From an uncultured bacterium (GTDB lineage Bacteria > Bacteroidota > Rhodothermia > Rhodothermales > Rubricoccaceae): a stretch of DNA of 64,000 nucleotides. Below the pieces are notes generated by a model. That model was not told where the DNA came from. It made no database searches and saw only the letters and a list, made by a program, of their open reading frames with translations. The translations under genes and the position numbers were made by a program. Shown one piece after another: positions 46,576 through 54,668 of this stretch; position 1 is the stretch's first letter, and every line of letters starts with the position of its first letter. The stretch spans positions 62,001 through 126,000 of the forward strand of contig CANLSR010000006.1 in the NCBI GenBank assembly GCA_947493945.1, written 5' to 3'.

Positions 46576-46950
46576 GTGTGGGCGTCGCCGTTTGGAAGAG
46601 CGGACTCCGAGCGCTGCCCACTTGAGGGCGTGCTTTCCGATGTGACGTTCAAGATCCAGAGGGACACCGGCTACAGGAACTCGTTCCTGCCCATCGTTCG
46701 CGGCCAGATCGACGAAAGAGCGTCAGACACCCTCGTCCTTTTACGGATGACAGTCCACCCGTTCGTTGCAGCGTTCGGAGCGACCTGGCTCATCGGTGTG
46801 GGGGCCTTCGCGGTTGTGACAGGCTCGGCTCTCGCCGTTGCGATGCTCGGGTTCGGGGGCCTGCTCGGCACGGTGCCGTTCTATGCTGAGGCGCTGATTG
46901 CAACCCGGTCGCTCCGCGAGGAGCTCGGTGCCCGCGGGCCGAGGGACTGA
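46576..46950 (+). CDS. Hypothetical membrane protein with uncertain or missing start
   Basis: The called part, from GTG 46576, is 124 residues, with SDVTFKIQRDTGYRNSFLPI and GQIDERASDTLVLLRMTVHP followed by two hydrophobic helices (FVAAFGATWLIGVGAFAVVT, LAVAMLGFGGLLGTVPFY). The same frame is open further upstream, through SYSSSEVRKRLAAIVGPQRS, back into the gdhA end, and this upstream part looks coding. No ATG, GTG or TTG occurs in frame there, so the gene may be 5'-truncated, start at a rare codon, or use the internal GTG. The sequence is much lower in GC than its neighbours, suggesting transfer. No function is proposed. Confidence 0.55.
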   Translation: MWASPFGRADSERCPLEGVLSDVTFKIQRDTGYRNSFLPIVRGQIDERASDTLVLLRMTVHPFVAAFGATWLIGVGAFAVVTGSALAVAMLGFGGLLGTVPFYAEALIATRSLREELGARGPRD

Positions 46951-47083
46951 CTACGGGCCGTGTAGCCCACCGCTGTAGGCCGACGAAGGGCACCCGCGTT
47001 CTCGCGCTGCTGAGTCGTGGTCTCCGAGCAGGACCGAACGCCACCCTCACCCCGACCTTCCGGGCTCACAGACGAGTTACTCC

Positions 47084-48391
47084 ATGCCTCTGCCCGAGCC
47101 CTCTGACCTGGCAGGCCGTCTCCGCCGCGGACTGGCGGCCTGCGGCGTCGGGGCGGCCGACCGACTGCTCGCCGCCGTCAGCGGCGGCGTGGACTCGATG
47201 GTGCTGCTCCACCTACTCGCTGAGGCCGGCCAACCCGTGGTCGCGGCCCATGTCGACCACGGCCTTCGGCCCGACTCGGCGGCCGACGGCGAGGTGGTGG
47301 ACGCCGCATGCCAGCGGCTAGGCGTTCCCTGCGTCCGGCTGGCGGCGACGGTGGAGGCGGGCAACGTGCAGGACCGAGCGCGCTCCGCCCGCTACGCCGC
47401 GCTCGCCGACGCGGCCCGCCAGCACAAGTGCTCGGCCGTGGCGACGGGCCACACGGCCACCGACCAGGCCGAGACCATTCTGATAGCGCTGGTGCGAGGC
47501 GCGGGCCTGCGGGGATTAGCCGGAATGCCGAGCCACCGCCCGCTGGCGGAGGGCGTCGACCTGGTCCGTCCACTGCTAGATGTTTCCCGGGCCGAGGTCG
47601 AGGCGTATGCCAATTGGCGTGGCGTGGAATGGCGAGAAGACGCCTCGAACCAACGAGAGGTGTTCAGGCGCAACCGGCTGCGCCGCAACGCGATGAATGC
47701 GCTCCGTAAAGAAGGAGGCGAAGGAACGGACCGGCGGATGGCCGCCGCCGCAGCCCACGCACGGTCCGGCTTGGGCGTAGTCGCCAGCCAACTGGACGCA
47801 CTCGCCGTCGCCGACCGCCAGCTGGCCCTGGCCGGCCTGGTGCCGCTGGCGGACGACGCGCGCCGCGCGGTGCTGGCCGAAGCCGCCGCGCGCTGGGCGC
47901 CCGGGGCGCCGCGCTCCCAGGCGCTCGTCGCCCGGCTGGCGGCCCTCGTCGAGGCGCCGGTCGGGGCGTGCGTCGACAGCGGCGGCCTCCGGGTGTGGCG
48001 CCAGCGCGACACGCTCCGGTTTGCCGACGAGCCCGCCTCCGGCGTGGTCGGGGCGCTCGTCGTGACGCCGCTCCCGTCCGTGCCCGACGCCTTCGACCGC
48101 GACCCGTGGTCCGAGACGGTCGACGCCGACCGCGCCGCCGACATCCGCGTTCGGCTCTGGCGTGACGGCGACCGAATCCGCCCGTTGGGGTTGGATGGCA
48201 GCCAACTCGTCTCCGACCTGCTCCGCCAGCGCGGCGTGGCCCTGGCCGACCGCGCCGCCGTGCCCGTCGTGGTGCGCGGCGCGGAGGTCTTGTGGGTCGT
48301 CGGCCACCGGCTGGCGGCGTCGGTCGCCGTGGGGCCGGGGACGACGCGGGCAGTGCGGTGGTCGTGGCACGCGGCCGGCCGGCCGGGGTAG
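47084..48391 (+). CDS. tilS: tRNA(Ile)-lysidine synthetase
   Basis: 435 residues. TilS converts C34 of tRNA-Ile(CAU) to lysidine so that it reads AUA. The PP-loop is AAVSGGVDSMVLLHLLAEAG. Other family motifs are AAHVDHGLRPDSAADGEVVD, VQDRARSARYAALADAARQH, VATGHTATDQAETILIALVR, GMPSHRPL and REVFRRNRLRRNAM. The C-terminal half (about 230-435) is the less conserved tRNA-binding region, ending in GDRIRPLGLDGSQLVSDLLR and VVVRGAEVLWVVGHRLAAS. The gene contains five GCTGGCGG octamers. It lies 26 bases before hpt, a common pairing. Confidence 0.93.
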   Translation: MPLPEPSDLAGRLRRGLAACGVGAADRLLAAVSGGVDSMVLLHLLAEAGQPVVAAHVDHGLRPDSAADGEVVDAACQRLGVPCVRLAATVEAGNVQDRARSARYAALADAARQHKCSAVATGHTATDQAETILIALVRGAGLRGLAGMPSHRPLAEGVDLVRPLLDVSRAEVEAYANWRGVEWREDASNQREVFRRNRLRRNAMNALRKEGGEGTDRRMAAAAAHARSGLGVVASQLDALAVADRQLALAGLVPLADDARRAVLAEAAARWAPGAPRSQALVARLAALVEAPVGACVDSGGLRVWRQRDTLRFADEPASGVVGALVVTPLPSVPDAFDRDPWSETVDADRAADIRVRLWRDGDRIRPLGLDGSQLVSDLLRQRGVALADRAAVPVVVRGAEVLWVVGHRLAASVAVGPGTTRAVRWSWHAAGRPG

Positions 48392-48417
48392 CTTGGGACT
48401 CCACCCGCCCCGACCCG

Positions 48418-48984
48418 ATGCCCGCCGTTGCCGCCCCCGACACCGTCACCTGCCGCGGCGAGCGGTTCCAGCTCTACCTCGACGAGGACACGATCCAGGC
48501 CCGGATCCTGGAGCTCGGCCAGCAGATCGAGGCCGACTACGCCGAGCTCGGCCCGCCCATTCTGATCGGCGTCCTGAACGGCGCGTTCATGTTCACGGCC
48601 GACCTGATGCGCGCCATCCCCGGCGACTGCGAGGTCGACTTCTACAAGCTCTCTAGCTACGGCGACGCCAAGACGTCCAGCGGCCAGGTGACGGAACTCA
48701 AGGACGTGGACGCCAAGCTCGAAGGGCGCCACGTGATCGTCGTGGAGGACATCGTCGACACCGGCCTGTCGATGCGCTACGTCCTGGACCAGATCGCGAC
48801 GCGCAACCCGGCCTCGCTGCGCGCCGCGACGCTCCTCCGCAAGCCCGACGCCGCCAAGGTCGATGTCGAGGTGGACTACGTCGGGTTCGACATCGACAAC
48901 CTGTTCGTGATCGGCTACGGCCTCGACTACGGCCAGCTGGCGCGCAACCTCCGCGCGATCTACGTTTTGGAAGAGGAGGGGTAG
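48418..48984 (+). CDS. hpt: Hypoxanthine phosphoribosyltransferase
   Basis: 188 residues. It salvages hypoxanthine (and often guanine) with PRPP. The PRPP-binding motif is VIVVEDIVDTGLSMRYVLDQ. PILIGVLNGAFMFTADLMRA and DFYKLSSYGDAKTSSGQV form the earlier phosphate and flexible-loop segments; DYVGFDIDNLFVIGYGLDYG is the purine-binding end. ATG 48418 gives a short N-terminus typical of the family. tilS and hpt are neighbours in many bacteria. Confidence 0.95.
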   Translation: MPAVAAPDTVTCRGERFQLYLDEDTIQARILELGQQIEADYAELGPPILIGVLNGAFMFTADLMRAIPGDCEVDFYKLSSYGDAKTSSGQVTELKDVDAKLEGRHVIVVEDIVDTGLSMRYVLDQIATRNPASLRAATLLRKPDAAKVDVEVDYVGFDIDNLFVIGYGLDYGQLARNLRAIYVLEEEG

Positions 48985-49035
48985 CCGCCCGGCCGCATAA
49001 TTTGGGTTCTGCCGCGCTCCCAACTCCATCGCCGA

Positions 49036-49581
49036 ATGATTGGCTTCGTCGTCTGTCTCCTCACCTCCGCCGCCAGCCCGACGCCCGTAGCCGTCTCGGA
49101 CACGGTCCGAGCAGAGGCTGAAAGCGCGGCGACGTTTCTCGACAATCACGACATCCGTCCGCTCCACGACGATGGAGTCCGGGCGCTCGCTTTCCACGGC
49201 GAGTTAGTCGATGACCCATACCGGGTCGAGGGTGACTTCAACGCCGACGGCACGGGCGACGCGGCTGTCATCGGCGAGCGGGACGGTAGCCTCTGGCTCG
49301 CGTGGTGCCTCTCGGAGCCTAGCGGCTTCCAGTGCGAGGCGGCTCCATTCGCGGAGGAGGTAGACGTAGAACTGGTGTGGCCCGAGGGTAGCTACAGGAC
49401 GAGGCACACGGTCCACCTCCGCGTCCCGAGCGAGGAGGAGCAGGGGTACGCTGTGGGCCTGGCCAAGGTTGGATCGGCCGCGTTCGCACTAGAGTTCGGG
49501 GATGCAATATCGAGCGGGGGGCACGTCTACGCAGCCGTGGATGGGCGGCTCGTTCCGGCATTTCCATTCTCAGTTAACTGA
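49036..49581 (+). CDS. Hypothetical exported protein
   Basis: 181 residues, not recognised. The N-terminus (MIGFVVCLLTSAASPTPVAV) could be a short signal peptide. The body is acidic and beta-rich: DPYRVEGDFNADGTGDAAVI resembles an FG-GAP or calcium-binding DxNxDGxxD-type loop, followed by LWLAWCLSEPSGFQCEAAPF with two Cys. Base composition is lower in GC than tilS and hpt. It follows hpt by 51 bases but has no evident link to it. Confidence 0.6.
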   Translation: MIGFVVCLLTSAASPTPVAVSDTVRAEAESAATFLDNHDIRPLHDDGVRALAFHGELVDDPYRVEGDFNADGTGDAAVIGERDGSLWLAWCLSEPSGFQCEAAPFAEEVDVELVWPEGSYRTRHTVHLRVPSEEEQGYAVGLAKVGSAAFALEFGDAISSGGHVYAAVDGRLVPAFPFSVN

Positions 49582-49751
49582 GGGGCGCCGCTGGCGCTGT
49601 AGAGTCCTCCACTACAGGCGGACCCACGGCGTCCGCGTTGGCGCATCCGTAGCATCCACCGTTGTGCCCCCAACCGTGGGTCGTTTGTCGATCCTCTGTT
49701 CTACGTTTTAAGGCAGTGCCCGGCTGGAAATCTGCAAGGCGTAGCTCCGCG

Positions 49752-49777
49752 TTATGCGCGTCTACTTCGGCGCATAA
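49752..49777. repeat. Inverted repeat in lower-GC intergenic sequence
   Basis: TTATGCGC (49752-49759) and GCGCATAA (49770-49777) form a perfect 8-bp stem with a 10-base loop. It lies in the 260-base space (49582-49841) between the hypothetical exported gene and the convergent glycosyltransferase gene. That space otherwise holds no recognisable gene. It could be a bidirectional terminator or a relic of a mobile cassette. Confidence 0.5.
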
Positions 49778-49841
49778 GCACCGCGCCCCGCTGGCGCCCA
49801 GGCTCAGCGCGTAGCGAGGGCACGCCCCCGCCGCTGATGGT

Positions 49842-50552
49842 CTACCCACGGTCGCGGTTGCTGTAGAACCGCTTGAGGCGAGCCGGCGGCACGCCCGCGT
49901 TCCAGCCCAGCCACAGCGCCAGGTTGCGGAGCTGTTGGCGGAGCGCGCCGTGCCGCGCGAACCGCCGCGCCGAGGTCTCGACGCTAGCGTCCAAGAACGC
50001 GAAGCCGCCCCGCTGGCGGAGCGTGCCGACGAGGTCGAGGTCCTCGAACAGCGGCTGGTCGGGGAAGCCGCCGACGGCGTCGAACATGTCGCGGCGCACG
50101 AACAGGCCGCGGTCGCCGAACGCGAGCCGGTGCCAGCGCATCCACAGCCGCGCTTGCCACGCCCGCATCAGTGCCTGTCCGAGCCGACCAAACTCGTTCT
50201 TAGGCTCGCTGGCGAACCGAGTCCGAAAGCATCCGCCCACGACGGCAGGATCCGCCAGCGCGGCGCGGATGTCGGCCAGCGCGCCGTCCGGCAGCCGGGT
50301 GTCGGCGTGGAGGAACAGGAGCACGTCGCCCGTCGCGGCCTCAGCGCCGGCGTTCATCTGTCGCGCTCGGCCGCGCTGTGCCGAGATCACTTGAGCTTCG
50401 GGCATCGCCTGCCGAGCCGCCTCGGCGGTGCCGTCGCTCGACCCGCCATCGGCCACGACCACGTCCCACGGCCCGTCCTGACCCGCCACGCTCGCCAGGC
50501 ACGCCGCGATTCCATCCGCCTCGTTGAGCGCCGGGACGACGACGCTGATCAT
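49842..50552 (-). CDS. TIGR04283-type family 2 glycosyltransferase
   Basis: 236 residues. GT-A fold: ISVVVPALNEADGIAACLAS, VVVADGGSSDGTAEAARQA, AQRGRARQMNAGAEAATGDV and LLFLHADTRLPDGAL (the DxD-like metal site is HAD). FGDRGLFVRRDMFDAVGGFP and PLFEDLDLVGTLRQRGGFAF are the signatures of the TIGR04283 group, which is often linked to arsenosugar synthesis. No arsenic gene is nearby, so that substrate is not claimed. No membrane helix is present. It is 95 bases downstream of the amidinotransferase-fold gene on the same strand. Confidence 0.85.
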   Translation of the reverse strand: MISVVVPALNEADGIAACLASVAGQDGPWDVVVADGGSSDGTAEAARQAMPEAQVISAQRGRARQMNAGAEAATGDVLLFLHADTRLPDGALADIRAALADPAVVGGCFRTRFASEPKNEFGRLGQALMRAWQARLWMRWHRLAFGDRGLFVRRDMFDAVGGFPDQPLFEDLDLVGTLRQRGGFAFLDASVETSARRFARHGALRQQLRNLALWLGWNAGVPPARLKRFYSNRDRG

Positions 50553-50647
50553 ACGCGGAGACGCTGAGGCCAGAGGAGACAGAGTGAGACGGTCGGGACG
50601 GGGCGCAAGCTAGCCGCCAGCCGCTGGCGCTCGCCGCCCGCGAGCGG

Positions 50648-51526
50648 CTACCAGTACATCAGCTTCATGCAGAACACCGAGCCGCCGGACTTGAGGAACT
50701 CGTCGGTGTCGACCTCGACCGGCTGGTAGCCGCCGGCCTGGAGCAGCGCCGCCGTCTCGGTGCAGCCGCGCTGGATGATCACGTGCTCGCCGTCGGGCGA
50801 GTGGGCGTTGCAGGCGAACAGCGTCCGCGCCTCGCTCTCCGGCGCCTCGATGGTGCGGCGGAAGTGGGCGCGGATGGTCGCCAGCCCGTCGGCGTCGAAG
50901 GCGCCGGGGTAGATCAGCGCCGTCTCCTCGTCGAGCGGGCAGAAGCAGGTGTCGAGGTGGTAGAAGTCGGGGTCGGTGAGCGACAGCGTGCGCACCGGGA
51001 AGCCCAGCTTGTCGCCCAGGCGCGTGTAGACCTGGGGGTCGGTGCGGTAGCCGTAGCCGCCCCAGAGCAGGTACCGGCCGGGGTGCCAGATGGCGTCGCC
51101 CATGCCCTCGAAATCGCCCGGCAGGTCCGGGTCGAGGCCGTGGGTCTCGTAGCCCTCGCCCTGGAAAAAGCGCTCGTAGTGGTCCACCTCGGGCTTGCGC
51201 TGGGCGGCGTGCATCCGGCTCAGCACCACGCCGCGCTCGCCGCCGGGCGTCTGGTAGGGGAGCGTCTGGTTGGCGCAGAACACCATGTCGGGCAGGCCCG
51301 TCGCCCCGGCCACGACCGCCGTCTCGACGCCCAGCCGCTCGTACGTCTCGCGGAGCGCTTCCCACTGGCCGCGCGCCCGCTGGCGGTCCACCTCGCCGAC
51401 GTTGCCCGCCATGTGCGGGTTGATCACGTAGGCGACCTCGAAGTGGTCGGGCGAGGTCATCAGGACGCGCCCCGGCCGCGGGATGGCGGGGAGGGCGGTG
51501 ACGTCGAGGACGGTGTCGGGGGACAT
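50648..51526 (-). CDS. Amidinotransferase-fold enzyme (DDAH / arginine deiminase-like)
   Basis: 292 residues. The pentein (alpha/beta propeller) fold is indicated by VLMTSPDHFEVAYVINPHM, GLPDMVFCANQTLPY, the acidic DFEGMGDAIWHPGRYLLWGG, TDPDFYHLDTCFCPLDEETA with the catalytic His, and the C-terminal nucleophile Cys in SGGSVFCMKLMYW. This arrangement fits dimethylarginine dimethylaminohydrolases and related ornithine/arginine-handling enzymes, which cleave guanidino groups. The substrate cannot be fixed from sequence. No signal peptide is seen. ATG 51526 gives the normal N-terminus. Confidence 0.88.
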   Translation of the reverse strand: MSPDTVLDVTALPAIPRPGRVLMTSPDHFEVAYVINPHMAGNVGEVDRQRARGQWEALRETYERLGVETAVVAGATGLPDMVFCANQTLPYQTPGGERGVVLSRMHAAQRKPEVDHYERFFQGEGYETHGLDPDLPGDFEGMGDAIWHPGRYLLWGGYGYRTDPQVYTRLGDKLGFPVRTLSLTDPDFYHLDTCFCPLDEETALIYPGAFDADGLATIRAHFRRTIEAPESEARTLFACNAHSPDGEHVIIQRGCTETAALLQAGGYQPVEVDTDEFLKSGGSVFCMKLMYW

Positions 51527-51633
51527 GGCGGCGGGGGATGAGCCGAGAATCTACCGCGTCCGGTCCCGCGGGACCTCGCCCCGCGGGACCTCGCCCAGCG
51601 CGCCCGCCAGCCGGCGGCCACGGCCCGCCGGCC

Positions 51634-52596
51634 CTAGCGGCTGGTGGCGAGGAAGGCCGGGGTCAGGAATCCGTCGACCTGGACGCCCGTGTCCTGGGCC
51701 TTGACCTTGACGGCGTCGAGCACGTCGAGGGTGGCCGGCTCGTCCTTCATCCCCACGCGGGCCGCCGCGATGCCGCCGCGGATCACGTCCGCCACGTCGT
51801 CGGTGCTGGCCTCGGGCTTGGTGGCGAGGAAGCCGCGGACGGGCACGCCGTCGCTGCGGAACGCCATCGAGACCACCATGCCGTCGGCGGCCTGGGCCGG
51901 GAGCGGCGCGTCGCCCGACATCGCCAGCCCGGCATCGCCCAGGTTGCGGGCGACGAACCAGGCACCGTCCGGGTAGACCACGCGGTCGAACAGCGCCTGG
52001 AGCTCGGCGTCGGGCGCGGCGGCCGAGGTGCCCAGGCGGGAGACCATGGCGCGCAGCGTGGCCTCGTCGCCGCCCAGCACCATCTGGCCGCTCGCGAGCG
52101 CGAACCCGCCGCGCTGGCCGTCGTCGCCGGTGGCGAGGTAGAGCGGGATCCCGTCGGCCTCGGACGCTTGGAAGTCGGCCTCGCTCTGGGTGGCGAGGTA
52201 CTGCTCGATCCGGTCGCGGTCGAAGCGGCCGTAGGCTACGATGGCCATGCGCTCGGCCTGGCCCGAGGCGTCGGCGCGGCCGGCGACGTAGATCCGGTCG
52301 AGGTCCTGGGACGGGTCGAAGCCGGTCATCCGCACGAACGCGTCGAAGTCGGCCGACCCGCGGCCGCTGACCATCCCCAGCCCGGTCCCGCCCAGCGCGG
52401 TGTCGAGCGCGTCGCTGGCGCGGGCGGCCGCCAGGTCGGTCATGCCGTAGACGGTGGCGTCGGCGGGCAGGAGCGCCAGCGCGTCGGTGGTCTGGGCCGA
52501 GGCCCCGACGCCGGGCGCCGTGAGCGAGTCGTCGCAGCCGCTGGCGGCGAGCGCCAGCAAGGCGAGCGCGGGGACGAGCGCGAGGGAGCGGGTCAT
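51634..52596 (-). CDS. Hypothetical lipoprotein next to an ABC exporter
   Basis: 320 residues. Signal peptide with lipobox LALLALAASGC, then an extended domain. The sequence alternates strands and helices (LLPADATVYGMTDLAAARAS, MTGFDPSQDLDRIYVAGRAD, GRFDRDRIEQYLATQSEAD, LASGQMVLGGDEATLRAMVS). It resembles DUF3352-like or other proteins that monitor small accumulations of self-similar repeats, but no family is certain. It begins four bases after the stop of the ABC permease gene, so it is probably cotranscribed and may be the exporter's envelope partner. Confidence 0.6.
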   Translation of the reverse strand: MTRSLALVPALALLALAASGCDDSLTAPGVGASAQTTDALALLPADATVYGMTDLAAARASDALDTALGGTGLGMVSGRGSADFDAFVRMTGFDPSQDLDRIYVAGRADASGQAERMAIVAYGRFDRDRIEQYLATQSEADFQASEADGIPLYLATGDDGQRGGFALASGQMVLGGDEATLRAMVSRLGTSAAAPDAELQALFDRVVYPDGAWFVARNLGDAGLAMSGDAPLPAQAADGMVVSMAFRSDGVPVRGFLATKPEASTDDVADVIRGGIAAARVGMKDEPATLDVLDAVKVKAQDTGVQVDGFLTPAFLATSR

Positions 52597-52600
52597 GGGA

Positions 52601-53518
52601 TTAGAAGTCTTTGCGGGAGAAGAGGACGAACGCGAGCGCGTAGCAGACCGCGCCGAACGCGAACGACGACAGGAGCGGATAGAGCGACCCTACGGCGCCT
52701 CCCGTGGCGAGTTGCGGCACCAGCGTTGTGCCGACGCTGCCGAACTTGGGCAGCACGTGGTAGCCGCCCCAGACGACCGGCCGCCAGACAGCCGAGACCT
52801 GCTCTTGCAGCGTCGGGATGGCCAGGATCAGGCTCACGAACAGCACGCCCAGCGTCACGATAAACGACAGCGGCCCGCTCCCGCTCCAGACCCCCACCAG
52901 CGTCACCACGCCGTACACGACCGCGAACATGCCGAACACGGCGCCGATGGCGAGCAAAAACCTCGGATTCCACAAGCCTGACTTGATGGACATGACCAGC
53001 CAGACGGCGCCGAACAGATACGTGGTCAGGGCCAGCATCACGGCCATCACTGCCAGCAGCCGGCCGGCCAAGACGGCGGAGCGCGAGATGGGCTTGGTCA
53101 GGATCACGTCCACCTGGCCGCGTTCGCTCAGCGCCGCCACCAGCCCGCCCGTCGCGAACAGCGCCAGGACGATCCCGATCCAGTAGCCGGCGCCGGCCAC
53201 AAACGCCTGGGCGCCGAACACGACGCTTTCCAGCAGCGACCGGCTCTCGAACGGAAGCTGATCCGCCTCGGTTATGGGCTGGCCGTTCTCGTCCAAGACC
53301 GGCTGGCCGTCGGCGTCGAGCACCGGTGCGTCGAGGTCGCTCGGCCCGTCGGTCGTCTCCTGGCCGAACAGCCGGGCGCCGGCCAGCGACCCGTCGACCA
53401 CGTCGAGCTGGAGCGCGAACGCCATCGCCACCCAGACAATCGTCGCGACGACGAACAGGCCGACGACGACCTTGCGGGCGCTCAGCTCGCGCAGCGTCAG
53501 GAGAAACAGTCCGGTCAT
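52601..53518 (-). CDS. ABC-2 type transporter permease
   Basis: 305 residues. About six transmembrane helices: VVVGLFVVATIVWVAMAFAL, AFVAGAGYWIGIVLALFATG, LLAVMAVMLALTTYLFGAVW, FLLAIGAVFGMFAVVYGVVT, LSFIVTLGVLFVSLILAIP and FAFGAVCYALAFVLFS. The conserved LSERGQVDVILTKPISRSAV lies in the cytoplasmic coupling region and is characteristic of NosY/Gld-type ABC-2 permeases. A soluble loop of about 50 residues (residues 45-95) follows the first helix. It lies between the ATPase gene (106 bases upstream) and the lipoprotein gene. Substrate unknown. Confidence 0.88.
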   Translation of the reverse strand: MTGLFLLTLRELSARKVVVGLFVVATIVWVAMAFALQLDVVDGSLAGARLFGQETTDGPSDLDAPVLDADGQPVLDENGQPITEADQLPFESRSLLESVVFGAQAFVAGAGYWIGIVLALFATGGLVAALSERGQVDVILTKPISRSAVLAGRLLAVMAVMLALTTYLFGAVWLVMSIKSGLWNPRFLLAIGAVFGMFAVVYGVVTLVGVWSGSGPLSFIVTLGVLFVSLILAIPTLQEQVSAVWRPVVWGGYHVLPKFGSVGTTLVPQLATGGAVGSLYPLLSSFAFGAVCYALAFVLFSRKDF

Positions 53519-53624
53519 GGATAGCTAGGGATCAGGAGTCAGGAAATGCGGGGGTAGAAGCATGGTTTGAGGCGGGGCGGCAGAGCCGTGACGGCGGGCC
53601 GTCCGACTGCCGATTCCTGATTCC

Positions 53625-54578
53625 TCATCCCTGGTCGCTCTCGCCCACCACCTCGACGAACAGGTCCTCGAGCGACTGGCGGACCGGCTCGACGGCCTCG
53701 ACCTCGACGCCGTCGGCGCGGAGCCGGTCCAGGACGGCGTTGAGCGCGGGCCGGTCCGGGAGCGTGACGAGCGAGCGGACGAGCCCGTCGGTCGCGCCGG
53801 CGGTCGTGCCGGCGGCCCGCTCCGGCGCGACGGCCTCCGCCAGCGCGGCGGCGGTCTCGGGCGGGAACGGCGTCGAGGTCAGGTGCCAGGCCCGGCCCTG
53901 GCGCGTCAGGTCGGCCACCGACCCGTCGCGCACCAGCACGCCGTCGCGCAGGATGGCCACGCGCGTGCAGACGCGCTCGACCTCGCTCAGCAGGTGCGAG
54001 TTGAGGAACACCGTCACGCCGTCGTCGCGGAGCGCCTCGATCAGCGTCCGGATCTCGCGCCGGCCGACCGGGTCGACGCCGTCGGTCGGCTCGTCCAAGA
54101 TCACCAGCCGGGGCCGGCTCATCAGCGCCTGCGCGATGCCGAGCCGCTGCAACATCCCCTTGGAGAACGTCCCGACCTTGCGCTCGCCCGCGCCCGCCAG
54201 CCGGACGAGCGCCAGCAGCTCGGTCGCCCGCGTGTCGCGCTCGGCCGGGGCCACGCCCGACATCTGGGCAAACAGCCGCAACGTCTCCCGCGCCGACAGG
54301 AACGTGGGGAACCGGTGCCCTTCGGGCAGATACCCGACCGGCTGGCGGGCTTGGGGCTCGGTAACGGGCCGGCCGAACAGCGCCGCCGTGCCCTCGGTGG
54401 GGTGCGCCAGGCCCAGGAGCAGCTTGACCAGCGTCGTCTTGCCAGCGCCGTTGGGGCCGAGGAGCCCGAACGTCTCGCCGGCCGCGATCTGGAGGTCGAG
54501 CGGCCGGAGCGCGTGGACCGGCGGCCGCCCGCCGTAGGTCTTGGCGAGGGCGGAGGTCTGGATCGCGAGGTCGGGCAT
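53625..54578 (-). CDS. ABC transporter ATP-binding protein
   Basis: 317 residues. Walker A is LLGPNGAGKTTLVKLLLGL. The signature is TFSKGMLQRLGIAQALMSRP and Walker B is RLVILDEPTDGVDPVGR, with the H-loop in FLNSHLLSEVERVCTRVAI. After residue 215 a C-terminal extension (about 100 residues, LRADGVEVEAVEPVRQSLED) is typical of ABC-2 exporter ATPases. The start is ATG 54578 (MPDLAIQTSALAKTYGG); the frame is open 14 codons upstream. It pairs with the permease downstream; the nadA gene lies 90 bases upstream. Confidence 0.93.
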   Translation of the reverse strand: MPDLAIQTSALAKTYGGRPPVHALRPLDLQIAAGETFGLLGPNGAGKTTLVKLLLGLAHPTEGTAALFGRPVTEPQARQPVGYLPEGHRFPTFLSARETLRLFAQMSGVAPAERDTRATELLALVRLAGAGERKVGTFSKGMLQRLGIAQALMSRPRLVILDEPTDGVDPVGRREIRTLIEALRDDGVTVFLNSHLLSEVERVCTRVAILRDGVLVRDGSVADLTRQGRAWHLTSTPFPPETAAALAEAVAPERAAGTTAGATDGLVRSLVTLPDRPALNAVLDRLRADGVEVEAVEPVRQSLEDLFVEVVGESDQG

Positions 54579-54668
54579 AGGCGCAGGAGGCGTGGCCGCT
54601 GGACGATCCGCAGCGCCCAAGGTTGCACCCGCCGCCCCCGCTGGCGGCCGCCGCCGAGCCGGCCGGCG

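Noticed and set aside
49582..49841. Possible integron attC site (GCGTTATGCGC with inverted GCGCATAA) next to lower-GC hypothetical genes
   Set aside because: The R box does not fit GTTRRRY, no matching partner box or integrase is visible, and only one candidate exists. Kept as a simple inverted repeat.
49842..50552. Arsenosugar biosynthesis suggested by the TIGR04283 similarity
   Set aside because: No arsenic-related gene (arsM, arsenosugar radical-SAM enzyme) is nearby, so only the glycosyltransferase fold is reported.
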